Below are positions 6,954 to 13,227 of a DNA stretch of 33,846 bases, one piece after another (the first letter of the stretch is position 1; each line of letters starts with the position of its first letter). The stretch is from Deltaproteobacteria bacterium (GTDB taxonomy: Bacteria > UBA10199 > JADFYH01). The position numbers and the translations under genes were made by a program. The stretch covers positions 1 to 33,846 of the forward strand of contig JADFYH010000031.1 in NCBI GenBank assembly GCA_015233135.1, written 5' to 3'. Under the pieces are notes generated by a model. That model was not told the origin of the DNA. It did not search any database and saw only the letters and a program-made list of their open reading frames with translations.

Positions 6954-8009
6954 CTATTGGATTTGCTGCAAACCCTCAAAATCTAGCACCACAATTTCTC
7001 TACCATTGACCTCAATCAACTTATCCATCTTCAATTCACTGAGGCATCGAATCACCGTTTCAGCAGCGGTGCCCACCATGCCTGCCAAATCGTCACGGGT
7101 GACCATCACTCGGGCTTTTTTCTTCCCTTGTTCTGCAAAACGCCTTGCTAAAAGCGAGAGGGTTTCGGCCACTCGTTTGCGTACCGTATCGTAAGCAAGG
7201 CTCAGTAATTGTTTTTCCCGTTCAATAATACGGTTGGATAGCATCTTGATAAATTTGCTGGCAATATCCCGATTTTGATAAAGCAATGAAAGAAAAACTT
7301 CCTTTGGAATTTTACACAACTCACAATCTTCCAAAGCAATGGCAGAATCCGAATAAGCCACATTTTCAAGCATCGAGGTATATCCAAAATAATCTCCCTC
7401 TTTATACAAACTTGTCACATATTCTTTGCCATCATCATGAATTTTATAAGTTTTAATTTTTCCGAAGTTTAGCAAGAAAAGATGAGTGGGACTGTCTCCT
7501 TCATGAAAAATCACCTCTTTCCTTTTGTAGTGGAGGACGGGCGTGTTATATGCCAGCAGATCGAGGCCCACCATTCCTTTGGCCTCATCCAAAAACTGAT
7601 GCAAGCCCTCGATGTTTTGCGCATACTCATTTTTTAGCATTTCATTTTTTTTGAGTCGGCACTCAATCGCTGCCAGAAGTTCTGTTTCTTCAAAAGGCTT
7701 GGTAAGATAATCGTCCGCTCCCAGTTCCATCCCCTTTCTTAATTCGCTTTTTTCGGCCTTGGCAGTAAGAAAAATAAAAGGAATCGAAGCGGTTTCTCTA
7801 TCTTTCGAAAGGATATGCAAGACCCCATAACCATCCAACTCGGGCATCATGATATCACACACAATGAGATCGGGGTGAAACAGCTTAACCATTCGCAAAG
7901 CTTTTTTGCCGTCCTCTACGGCAAGAACCTCATACTGAGACAGCTCGAGAATTTCAGTGGTATTTTGTCGCATCACCAAATCATCCTCGACCAGCAGAAT
8001 TTTTTTCAT
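6954..8009 (-). CDS. Response regulator fused to a Crp-type DNA-binding regulator (REC-cNBD-HTH)
   Basis: 351 residues. An N-terminal receiver domain (1-120) has the acidic pair E8/D9/D10, the phospho-acceptor D52 (VCDIMMPE), T82 (FLTAK) and K104 (YLTKPFEE), so all residues needed for phosphorylation are present. A linker is followed by a Crp-type barrel (about 160-270, 'KEVIFHEGDSPTHLFLLNFGKIKTY') and a winged HTH (about 285-345, 'TRDDLAGMVGTAAETVIRCLSELK') that keeps the Glu and Arg of Fnr-type recognition helices. A phosphorelay can thus be wired directly to a Crp-type DNA site. No histidine kinase gene lies nearby. ATG 8009 is chosen for AGGGAGA five bases upstream. Confidence 0.92.
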   Translation of the reverse strand: MKKILLVEDDLVMRQNTTEILELSQYEVLAVEDGKKALRMVKLFHPDLIVCDIMMPELDGYGVLHILSKDRETASIPFIFLTAKAEKSELRKGMELGADDYLTKPFEETELLAAIECRLKKNEMLKNEYAQNIEGLHQFLDEAKGMVGLDLLAYNTPVLHYKRKEVIFHEGDSPTHLFLLNFGKIKTYKIHDDGKEYVTSLYKEGDYFGYTSMLENVAYSDSAIALEDCELCKIPKEVFLSLLYQNRDIASKFIKMLSNRIIEREKQLLSLAYDTVRKRVAETLSLLARRFAEQGKKKARVMVTRDDLAGMVGTAAETVIRCLSELKMDKLIEVNGREIVVLDFEGLQQIQ

Positions 8010-8140
8010 GATTTCTCCCTGAATAAGGCCTGAAGGAAGTAATTGTAGAGCTGCATTCGGGGCTTTTCCATGATCTTTTTCAAAAAACACTGACTTGAAT
8101 CATAATTACCGAATTTATTTGAGCAAAACCGCAGCATTCC

Positions 8141-8152
8141 TGATTAAGGTCA
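8141..8152. promoter_or_regulatory. Candidate Fnr-like operator (TGATTAAGGTCA)
   Basis: TGAT-TAAG-GTCA is an imperfect palindrome of the same type as the one at 6909-6920. It lies 132 bp before the receiver-Crp start, with an AT-rich stretch (8112-8118) at the distance expected for a -10. It could mediate autoregulation. Weak evidence on its own. Confidence 0.32.
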
Positions 8153-8264
8153 CATTTTTTTCTGACACATCTCATGGTTTCAGAATAAATATTCCCTTAT
8201 AAACTTGCTATCTTCACAGCTTGGGCTTCTCGTTTTCAAGGCCGTTCTCTCCCCGCTCCCCTCC

Positions 8265-8329
8265 CCCACAGAAAGATTATGCCCAGATCGTTCTGTGGGA
8301 GCTCCCTCCTTCATTCGTTTCAGGAGGGA
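8265..8329. terminator. Two hairpins at the end of the CaiB-like gene
   Basis: The 310-bp gap 8010-8319 holds no gene. Near the CaiB-like stop there are two perfect stems: CCCACAGAA (8265-8273) with TTCTGTGGG (8291-8299), and TCCCTCCT (8303-8310) with AGGAGGGA (8322-8329), the second spanning the stop codon. Neither is followed by a T-run on the minus strand, so they may slow or stabilise transcripts rather than act as classical terminators. Confidence 0.35.
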
Positions 8330-9204
8330 TATTTTTTTACTTCACTGACGCAGAAATCGGGATGTGCCAATTCTTTCAACCAAAAAGCAAGAGGGTGTAA
8401 AAGAAAAAGTTTTTTAAGGTGGTTTTTTATTGCCGATTCACCGCTATCCAAAAGCTGTTGTGGAATTTTTAAGTGTTGAATGAGGGCCTGCCAAAATTTT
8501 TCTTCCAGGGCGGCAACGACTAAAAATTTTTTATCGGCGGTTTTATACACCTGATAACGGGCGAGCCCCTCTGAAAAAAGAGGTGCCACAGCCTGCTTCA
8601 CTCCCTCGAAGGGATGTAGAAATTTTTGAACACTTTCATAAATAGAAAGATTTAAATGCAAGGCCTTCTTTTTACTCTTCACTTCATGCAAGGCAGAAAC
8701 AATCTGAAAGGCCGCCTGTTGGCCCGCAATCAAATCCCCCAAAGGGAGGCCTGGCACCTGAGGGTCTTTATTTAAATACAAATCACTTAAAAATCCAGAT
8801 TCCGCCAAAAAATTAAGATCATGCCCTGCCCTGGCCTCTTCTTTTTGTCCAGGCTCACTGCCATAACCACTAATAGAACAATAAAGGATCTCTGGATTTA
8901 TCTTTTGAACTCGATCAAAGGAAAGCCCTAAACGCTGCATTACACCAGGGCGGAAGCCTTCCAACAACACTTCACTTTTTTGAATAAGCTTCTCAATTTT
9001 TTGAAAAGATTTTTTTTCTTTCAGGTTTAATGAAATTTGTTTTTTGTTTTTTTGGAGATTTGGAAATTCTAAAATTTTTTCAAGAAAAGGAGCTTCCACC
9101 ACCGTCACTTTTGCCCCCAACTCGGAAAGTAAATGAGAACAAAAAGGGCCAGGAAGTAGACGTGAAAAATCGAGGATATGAATATTTTTGAGAGGAGCGT
9201 ACAT
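8320..9204 (-). CDS. CaiB/BaiF (class III CoA-transferase) family protein, alpha-methylacyl-CoA racemase-like
   Basis: 294 residues. The opening 'ILDFSRLLPGPFCSHLLSELGAKVTVVE' is the family's CoA-binding start, followed by 'LLEGFRPGVMQRLGL' (81-94) and 'GYGSEPGQKEEARAGHDLNFLAESG'. His128 (GHD) and Asp157 (LGDLIAG) match the positions of the His/Asp pair that acts in bacterial alpha-methylacyl-CoA racemase, so a racemase-like reaction on a branched acyl-CoA is more likely than CoA transfer. The protein stops at 'DFCVSEVKKYPS', well short of the usual 350-400 residues, so the C-terminal part of the family fold is missing; activity is uncertain. The gene lies alone between repeats. Confidence 0.85.
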   Translation of the reverse strand: MYAPLKNIHILDFSRLLPGPFCSHLLSELGAKVTVVEAPFLEKILEFPNLQKNKKQISLNLKEKKSFQKIEKLIQKSEVLLEGFRPGVMQRLGLSFDRVQKINPEILYCSISGYGSEPGQKEEARAGHDLNFLAESGFLSDLYLNKDPQVPGLPLGDLIAGQQAAFQIVSALHEVKSKKKALHLNLSIYESVQKFLHPFEGVKQAVAPLFSEGLARYQVYKTADKKFLVVAALEEKFWQALIQHLKIPQQLLDSGESAIKNHLKKLFLLHPLAFWLKELAHPDFCVSEVKKYPS

Positions 9205-9240
9205 AAGGCGCGGTCTCTAGCCGCAAGCAAAGAAAATAGT

Positions 9241-9336
9241 TTGGTCATCCTGATGCAGATCAGGATCTTCACAGACTTTTCACTCGGATCCAATTGTATC
9301 CGTGGAGATCCCGTTCTTCGACGGGATGACGACCAA
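9241..9336. repeat. 96-bp cloverleaf-like palindromic element
   Basis: Outer stem TTGGTC (9241-9246) with GACCAA (9331-9336) encloses three hairpins. Arm 1 is ATCCTGAT/ATCAGGAT (9247-9254, 9259-9266). Arm 2 is CGGAT/ATCCG (9285-9289, 9298-9302). Arm 3 is ATCCCGT/ACGGGAT (9308-9314, 9321-9327). It lies in the 373-bp gap 9205-9577, just upstream of the CaiB-like gene. It may be a dispersed palindromic repeat or a structured leader RNA; no other copy was noticed in this window. Confidence 0.6.
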
Positions 9337-9370
9337 CGGAAGTTCCATGGGACAAAATGGAAAATGTAAT

Positions 9371-9510
9371 AGATCTCTTTCATAAATCGCTGCACGACCC
9401 AATTGCGGCGTTGCGGTATCCAAAAAATCCTCATTTGCAGTAGCAAACTCCGGTATTTTGGACCCTCCGCGTCTTGCACTTGGACCGTTCGCTGATTTAT
9501 GAAGAGATCT
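9371..9510. repeat. 140-bp foldback (inverted-repeat) element
   Basis: The left end (9371-9390) and the complement of the right end (9491-9510) both read AGATCTCTT, CATAAATC and GC, differing by two single-base indels. The match continues imperfectly inward to a centre TTTGC-AGTA-GCAAA (9435-9448). This is the shape of a MITE or large REP-type element. A smaller hairpin TTCCAT/ATGGAA (9343-9362) joins it to the cloverleaf element. Short frames across it are explained by the repeat and are not called as genes. Confidence 0.65.
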
Positions 9511-9539
9511 AATGAAAAAGGGCCACATTTCTGCAGCCC

Positions 9540-9574
9540 TTATACCTTATACCTTAAACCTTACACCCTAAACC
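9540..9574. repeat. Five tandem degenerate heptamers (consensus TTAWACC)
   Basis: TTATACC, TTATACC, TTAAACC, TTACACC and CTAAACC follow each other without gaps from 9540 to 9574, ending 3 bp before the stop of the SCP2 gene. Looks like a product of slippage. No function is evident. Confidence 0.75.
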
Positions 9575-9577
9575 TAA

Positions 9578-9904
9578 CTAAAGAATCGTTCCCAACTTCA
9601 AAGCCAATCCCATGTCCCCCTTCACTTTTAATTTTCCGCTCATAAAAGCCATCTGCGCATTAAGTTTTCCGTCAATCAAATCGACAAAATTCTCTGCCGC
9701 AATAGTCACCGTACACTTTGCATTTTCTGAAGCCCCTGTACTCACTTTCCCACCTGGTTGAGTGAGGTCGATAGTCCACTCGCCCGCTTCTGCACCTGTA
9801 ATATTGAATTGATAAATGGCATTAAGATTCGCGATTTTTTCAGCTCTTTGTTGAAGACGCTCGGGAATACGTTGTTCGAAAATCTCCTTCACCGTTAAAG
9901 GCAT
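9578..9904 (-). CDS. SCP2 sterol-binding domain protein
   Basis: 108 residues, a single SCP2-like domain: 'EIFEQRIPERLQQRAEKIANLNAIYQF' at the start, a beta-rich middle ('AEAGEWTIDLTQPGGKVSTG', 'CTVTIAAENFVDLIDGKLNAQMAFMSGKLKVKGDMGLALKLG'). The last part is the family's best conserved stretch. SCP2 proteins hold fatty acyl or other lipid ligands in a hydrophobic tunnel. The ATG at 9904 has AGGAGGATTT directly before it, which rules out the longer frame. It is the last gene of the alaC-to-SCP2 run, 62 bp after the DUF2752 gene. Confidence 0.88.
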   Translation of the reverse strand: MPLTVKEIFEQRIPERLQQRAEKIANLNAIYQFNITGAEAGEWTIDLTQPGGKVSTGASENAKCTVTIAAENFVDLIDGKLNAQMAFMSGKLKVKGDMGLALKLGTIL

Positions 9905-9966
9905 AAATCCTCCTAAAAAAATGTTAAATTGAATTTGTGGACGGATACACAAGAAGTAATTTTGGG

Positions 9967-10362
9967 TCAAACTAAAAAAGCTTTACAAAGCTTGAAAATC
10001 CATTGCCCCCAAAAAAGGAAGGCAAAACTGTAATAAGAGAAGGGATTTTGAAAAAGTGGCTTTTGCAGATATTGAATCCAGCTTGAAGAAAAAAAAGCAA
10101 ATAAGGCCTTAAAAAAATATAAAAGGAACAAAAGATACACGACTGGACCCAATGCATTGTGGCGGATGGCGCCCAGAAAATGGCCATGGGAAAGACTCAG
10201 AAAGGAACGACTTAAGCCACAACCCGGGCAATCAAAATGGGTAAGGGTTTTAAAAATACACAGGGGGACGGAATCCAGACTATTCAATGGGGCGACAAAG
10301 CTGAAAAGAAACAAAGAAAACAGAAAAAGGAGGGCGACGATTTCAAACTTTTTCTTTGTCAT
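9967..10362 (-). CDS. DUF2752 membrane protein
   Basis: 131 residues. The DUF2752 signature is clear: 'CIFKTLTHFDCPGCGLSRSFLSLSHGHFLGAIRHNALGP', with the CPxCGLxR core. It sits between an N-terminal membrane span (about 6-25) and two further spans after it. Function is unknown; the paired Cys could be a metal or redox site. The start ATG 10362 is 7 bp after the stop of the preceding gene. Longer frames would overlap that gene by about 80 bp and begin with a charged, unlikely sequence. Confidence 0.82.
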   Translation of the reverse strand: MTKKKFEIVALLFLFSLFLFSFVAPLNSLDSVPLCIFKTLTHFDCPGCGLSRSFLSLSHGHFLGAIRHNALGPVVYLLFLLYFFKALFAFFSSSWIQYLQKPLFQNPFSYYSFAFLFWGQWIFKLCKAFLV

Positions 10363-10369
10363 ACTGCTA

Positions 10370-10708
10370 TTACGACTTGAAATGAAGACGCACTTCTTTT
10401 CCGTCTTTCTTTTTATTTTTTTGACTGAAGCTGATGGTGGCATCCACATGGATGTTTAAATTGGTGAGAGTTTTTTGAATTTCTTCGTGGACTTTGATGC
10501 GGGAAAAAAAACTCGAAACTTCGTTGGCGACGGCCAAAATCAAATCATCTTTCTGCTTTTTGGCTTGATCCAATAAAAAATTGACTGCTTCTTTGGGCAA
10601 TTTCAGGTCTCCCAACTTTCCCCGAATGGATTCCTCGGTAAGGGAGAGGGCTCCCAAACCGGTCATTAAAAATTTCTTGGCAACCTCTGAAAAAACCGAA
10701 TTACTCAC
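10370..10708 (-). CDS. Helical, phasin-like protein of unknown function
   Basis: 112 residues. The first 40 residues ('FLMTGLGALSLTEESIRGKLGDLKLPKEAV') resemble the start of phasin-like and PHA-granule-regulator-like proteins, with an amphipathic helix, then a helical middle ('LLDQAKKQKDDLILAVANEVSSFFSRI'). A short beta-like, Lys-rich tail closes the protein. It starts 8 bp inside the SRPBCC gene, so the two are translationally coupled. A role in binding a lipid surface or membrane is a guess from the helices and the SRPBCC and SCP2 neighbours. Confidence 0.7.
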   Translation of the reverse strand: MSNSVFSEVAKKFLMTGLGALSLTEESIRGKLGDLKLPKEAVNFLLDQAKKQKDDLILAVANEVSSFFSRIKVHEEIQKTLTNLNIHVDATISFSQKNKKKDGKEVRLHFKS

Positions 10709-11132
10709 TCATGGCCTCCGCTCGATCTTTGAATTCTTTCATCATGGCTGGAAGATTTTTACCCACCAGGATGTTAGCGATGTTGCCCGGTACCAGCAAG
10801 CCAAAACCGATTTCGATTTCATAGTTCGCTTCGGTGATTCCTTTTTTAACTTCTTTCAATTTCCAGGAACCCGTGTTGGATTTCATGAAATCTCCCTTCA
10901 CTAAAGTCCAACTACATTCTTTAGGAGCAACGAGTTTAAAATCCAGGGTGTAAGAAATGGTTTTGATAAGGTCTACCTTGAATTCTACCTGCAGAGATCC
11001 TGTTTTTTTGGACAGAATTTTTACTCCCTTGGAGCCACTCAAAAACTCAGGGTAAGATTCAAAGTCGGTCACCACTTCGTAAACGGTTTTTATAGGGGCG
11101 TTGATGGTAACTTTGCTTGTGGTGGCAGCCAT
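10701..11132 (-). CDS. SRPBCC (START/COQ10-like) ligand-binding protein
   Basis: 143 residues of a single SRPBCC domain. It opens with 'TTSKVTINAPIKTVYEVVTDFESYPEFLSGSKGVKIL', the form typical of the polyketide cyclase/COQ10 group, and ends with the long C-terminal helix 'NLPAMMKEFKDRAEAMSE'. Such proteins bind a hydrophobic ligand; COQ10 relatives bind quinones. AAGGATG lies seven bases before the ATG. It begins 13 bp after the glpX stop and overlaps the next gene by 8 bp. Confidence 0.88.
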   Translation of the reverse strand: MAATTSKVTINAPIKTVYEVVTDFESYPEFLSGSKGVKILSKKTGSLQVEFKVDLIKTISYTLDFKLVAPKECSWTLVKGDFMKSNTGSWKLKEVKKGITEANYEIEIGFGLLVPGNIANILVGKNLPAMMKEFKDRAEAMSE

Positions 11133-11145
11133 GATTCATCCTTAC

Positions 11146-12102
11146 TCAATAAATAGGTTTTGTTTCAAAATGATGTACGGCTTCAATAAATCGAATGGTT
11201 TTTGTTTTACTTCTCATCACCACCGAATGAGTTTCCGCACCACCTGCAAAGAATCTTACCCCTTTGAGGAAATCTCCCGTGGTAACCCCTGTGGCGGCAA
11301 ACATGACATCGCCTGCGGCGAGTTCATCGATTTGAAAAACTTTGTTCAAATCTTTGATTCCCATTTTTAAAGCACGCGCTTTTTCTTCGTCATTTCTAAA
11401 AGCGAGACGCCCCTGCATGTCTCCTCCCACGCAACGCAGAGCCGCTGCAGCCAAAACGCCTTCAGGAGCACCACCGGTACCGATGAGCATATCGATGCCC
11501 GTTTCTTCGGTGCAAGTCGCGATTGCAGCAGCCACATCTCCATCCTGAATTAATTTAATGCGAGCACCGCAGCGTCTTACTTCGGCGATAATATCACCGT
11601 GGCGGGGTCTATCTAAAATAATGACCGTCAAATCATCCATATGACAGTTTTTCGCCTTTGCCAGTCGTTGCAAATTCCAGGAGACAGGTTGGTTAATATC
11701 TATTTTACCACTCCCTATGGGACCCACTGCAATTTTCTCCATATAAGTATCGGGGGCATGTAAAAATTGTCCGTGTTCGGCAATGGCAACTACCGAGATA
11801 GATCCGGGCGAACCATAAGCACAAAGGTTGGTGCCTTCCAAAGGATCGAGGGCAATATCGACTAACACACTCCCATTTCCGCAACCCACTTTTTCACCGA
11901 TATAAAGCATGGGGGCTTCGTCGCGTTCGCCTTCCCCAATGACCACAGTGCCATCGAAGGGAATGGAATTGAGCGCGCGTCGCATCGAATCGACAGCGGC
12001 TTGATCCGCGGCCATGCTGTCTCCGCGTCCCATGAGTCGTGCGGAAGAGAGGGCTGCGGCTTCGGTGACACGAGCCATTTCTAGGGCTAGGTTTCTATCC
12101 AT
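11146..12102 (-). CDS. glpX: Class II fructose-1,6-bisphosphatase
   Basis: 318 residues, close to the family's usual length. It removes the 1-phosphate from fructose 1,6-bisphosphate, the committed step of gluconeogenesis. Visible signatures: 'LMGRGDSMAADQAAVDSMR' near the start (metal-binding Asp), 'VVIGEGERDEAPML' (about 53-66) and 'VDIALDPLEGTNLCA' (about 81-95) with the metal-binding Asp/Glu and the nucleophile-activating Thr. 'DRPRHGDIIAEVRRCGARI' and 'MLIGTGGAPEGVLAAAALRCVGG' follow. It is separated from thrC by 63 bp holding a hairpin. Confidence 0.96.
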   Translation of the reverse strand: MDRNLALEMARVTEAAALSSARLMGRGDSMAADQAAVDSMRRALNSIPFDGTVVIGEGERDEAPMLYIGEKVGCGNGSVLVDIALDPLEGTNLCAYGSPGSISVVAIAEHGQFLHAPDTYMEKIAVGPIGSGKIDINQPVSWNLQRLAKAKNCHMDDLTVIILDRPRHGDIIAEVRRCGARIKLIQDGDVAAAIATCTEETGIDMLIGTGGAPEGVLAAAALRCVGGDMQGRLAFRNDEEKARALKMGIKDLNKVFQIDELAAGDVMFAATGVTTGDFLKGVRFFAGGAETHSVVMRSKTKTIRFIEAVHHFETKPIY

Positions 12103-12125
12103 ACTATTAGATCCTCTTCATCATT

Positions 12126-12148
12126 TCCCCCTCTTAAGATAAGAGGGG
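12126..12148. terminator. Hairpin between thrC and glpX
   Basis: Perfect 10-bp stem CCCCCTCTTA (12126-12135) with TAAGAGGGGG (12139-12148) and a 3-nt loop. On the minus strand, the direction of both genes, no T-run follows, so it is more likely an attenuating or mRNA-stabilising hairpin than a full terminator. Confidence 0.45.
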
Positions 12149-12165
12149 GAAGGGGGCGTTATGAA

Positions 12166-13227
12166 CTATATCGAAATAACTTTTTCCAACTCCTGCATCG
12201 AGGCATTAATCAACTTTGGTTTTGGCGAAATTTTTATCGCATTATCCGGATCTTTCAGGCCATGCCCGGTAAGGGTACAGACAATCACCTCTCCCGCTTT
12301 GAAGAAATTATTTTGCCTGGAAATTTTAAACAGCCCCGCAACGGTTGCAGCCGAAGCGGGCTCGCAAAAATATCCTTCTTCACGCGCTAAAAATTGATAG
12401 GCCTCGAGTATCTCTTCGTCGGTGACACTGTCAATCAAACCCTGGGATTCTCGCTGGGCCTCCAGGGCATACTGCCAACTGGCAGGGTTTCCAATTCGAA
12501 TGGCCGTGGCCAAGGTCTCTGGATTTTCTACCACATGACCCAACACAATGGGCGCTGCCCCCGCGGCTTGAAAGCCCAAGAGCTTTGGCAATTTTTTGGA
12601 TTTTTTTTCTTCGAAATAAGTTTTGTAGCCCCCCCAATGCGCCGTGATGTTTCCAGCGTTTCCTACCGGCATCACATGATAGTCAGGCGCTTCTCCCAAT
12701 TCGTCCACCACCTCGTAAGCCAGGGTGCGTTGGCCTATCAGACGAAAAGGATTCACCGAATTTACCAGGGTGACTTTTCCGCTTTGCGAAAATTCTTTCA
12801 CCATGCGCAAGGCATCGTCAAAATTTCCTTTGATCTGTAACACCTCAGCCCCATGCATCATGGCCTGCGAAAGTTTTCCGAGAGCGATTTTTCCATCGGG
12901 AATCAAGACAATGCAACGCAGCCCCGAACGAGCCGCATAAGCCGCCGCCGACGCAGAAGTGTTACCTGTGGAGGCACAGATGATGGCTTTTGATCCTGCT
13001 TCGTGGGCCTTGGAGACCGCATAAGTCATCCCTCGATCTTTAAAAGAGCCTGTGGGGTTTAGGCCTTCGAGCTTCAAATAAATGGTGGTGCCCGGACAAA
13101 GGCGCTCCGCCAGCTTGGGAGCCTCCAGCAAAGGGGTGGCCCCTTCGCACAACGATACAATGGATTTTTCTTGTACGGGTAAATATTGAGGATAGGCCTT
13201 AATAATACCTTGATAGTGATTAGCCAT
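12166..13227 (-). CDS. thrC: Threonine synthase
   Basis: 353 residues, the short form of the enzyme. It turns O-phosphohomoserine into threonine using pyridoxal phosphate. The PLP lysine is K63 in 'LNPTGSFKDRGM', preceded by 'LCEGATPLLEAPKLAERL'. The phosphate-binding loop is 'VMPVGNAGNITAHWGGYK', and 'GYFCEPASAATVAGLFK' closes the active site. The ATG at 13227 lies inside the end of hom (8-bp overlap), which fixes the start and couples the two steps. A TTG two codons upstream is less likely. Confidence 0.96.
   Translation of the reverse strand: MANHYQGIIKAYPQYLPVQEKSIVSLCEGATPLLEAPKLAERLCPGTTIYLKLEGLNPTGSFKDRGMTYAVSKAHEAGSKAIICASTGNTSASAAAYAARSGLRCIVLIPDGKIALGKLSQAMMHGAEVLQIKGNFDDALRMVKEFSQSGKVTLVNSVNPFRLIGQRTLAYEVVDELGEAPDYHVMPVGNAGNITAHWGGYKTYFEEKKSKKLPKLLGFQAAGAAPIVLGHVVENPETLATAIRIGNPASWQYALEAQRESQGLIDSVTDEEILEAYQFLAREEGYFCEPASAATVAGLFKISRQNNFFKAGEVIVCTLTGHGLKDPDNAIKISPKPKLINASMQELEKVISI

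Noticed and set aside
9251-9262. A second TGATGCAGATCA, identical to the Fnr-like site at 4789
   Set aside because: It is the tip of hairpin arm 1 of the cloverleaf element, so its symmetry has another explanation.
9280-9528. 82-codon minus-strand frame between the CaiB-like and SCP2 genes
   Set aside because: It is made almost wholly of the two palindromic elements, so the frame is explained by the repeats.
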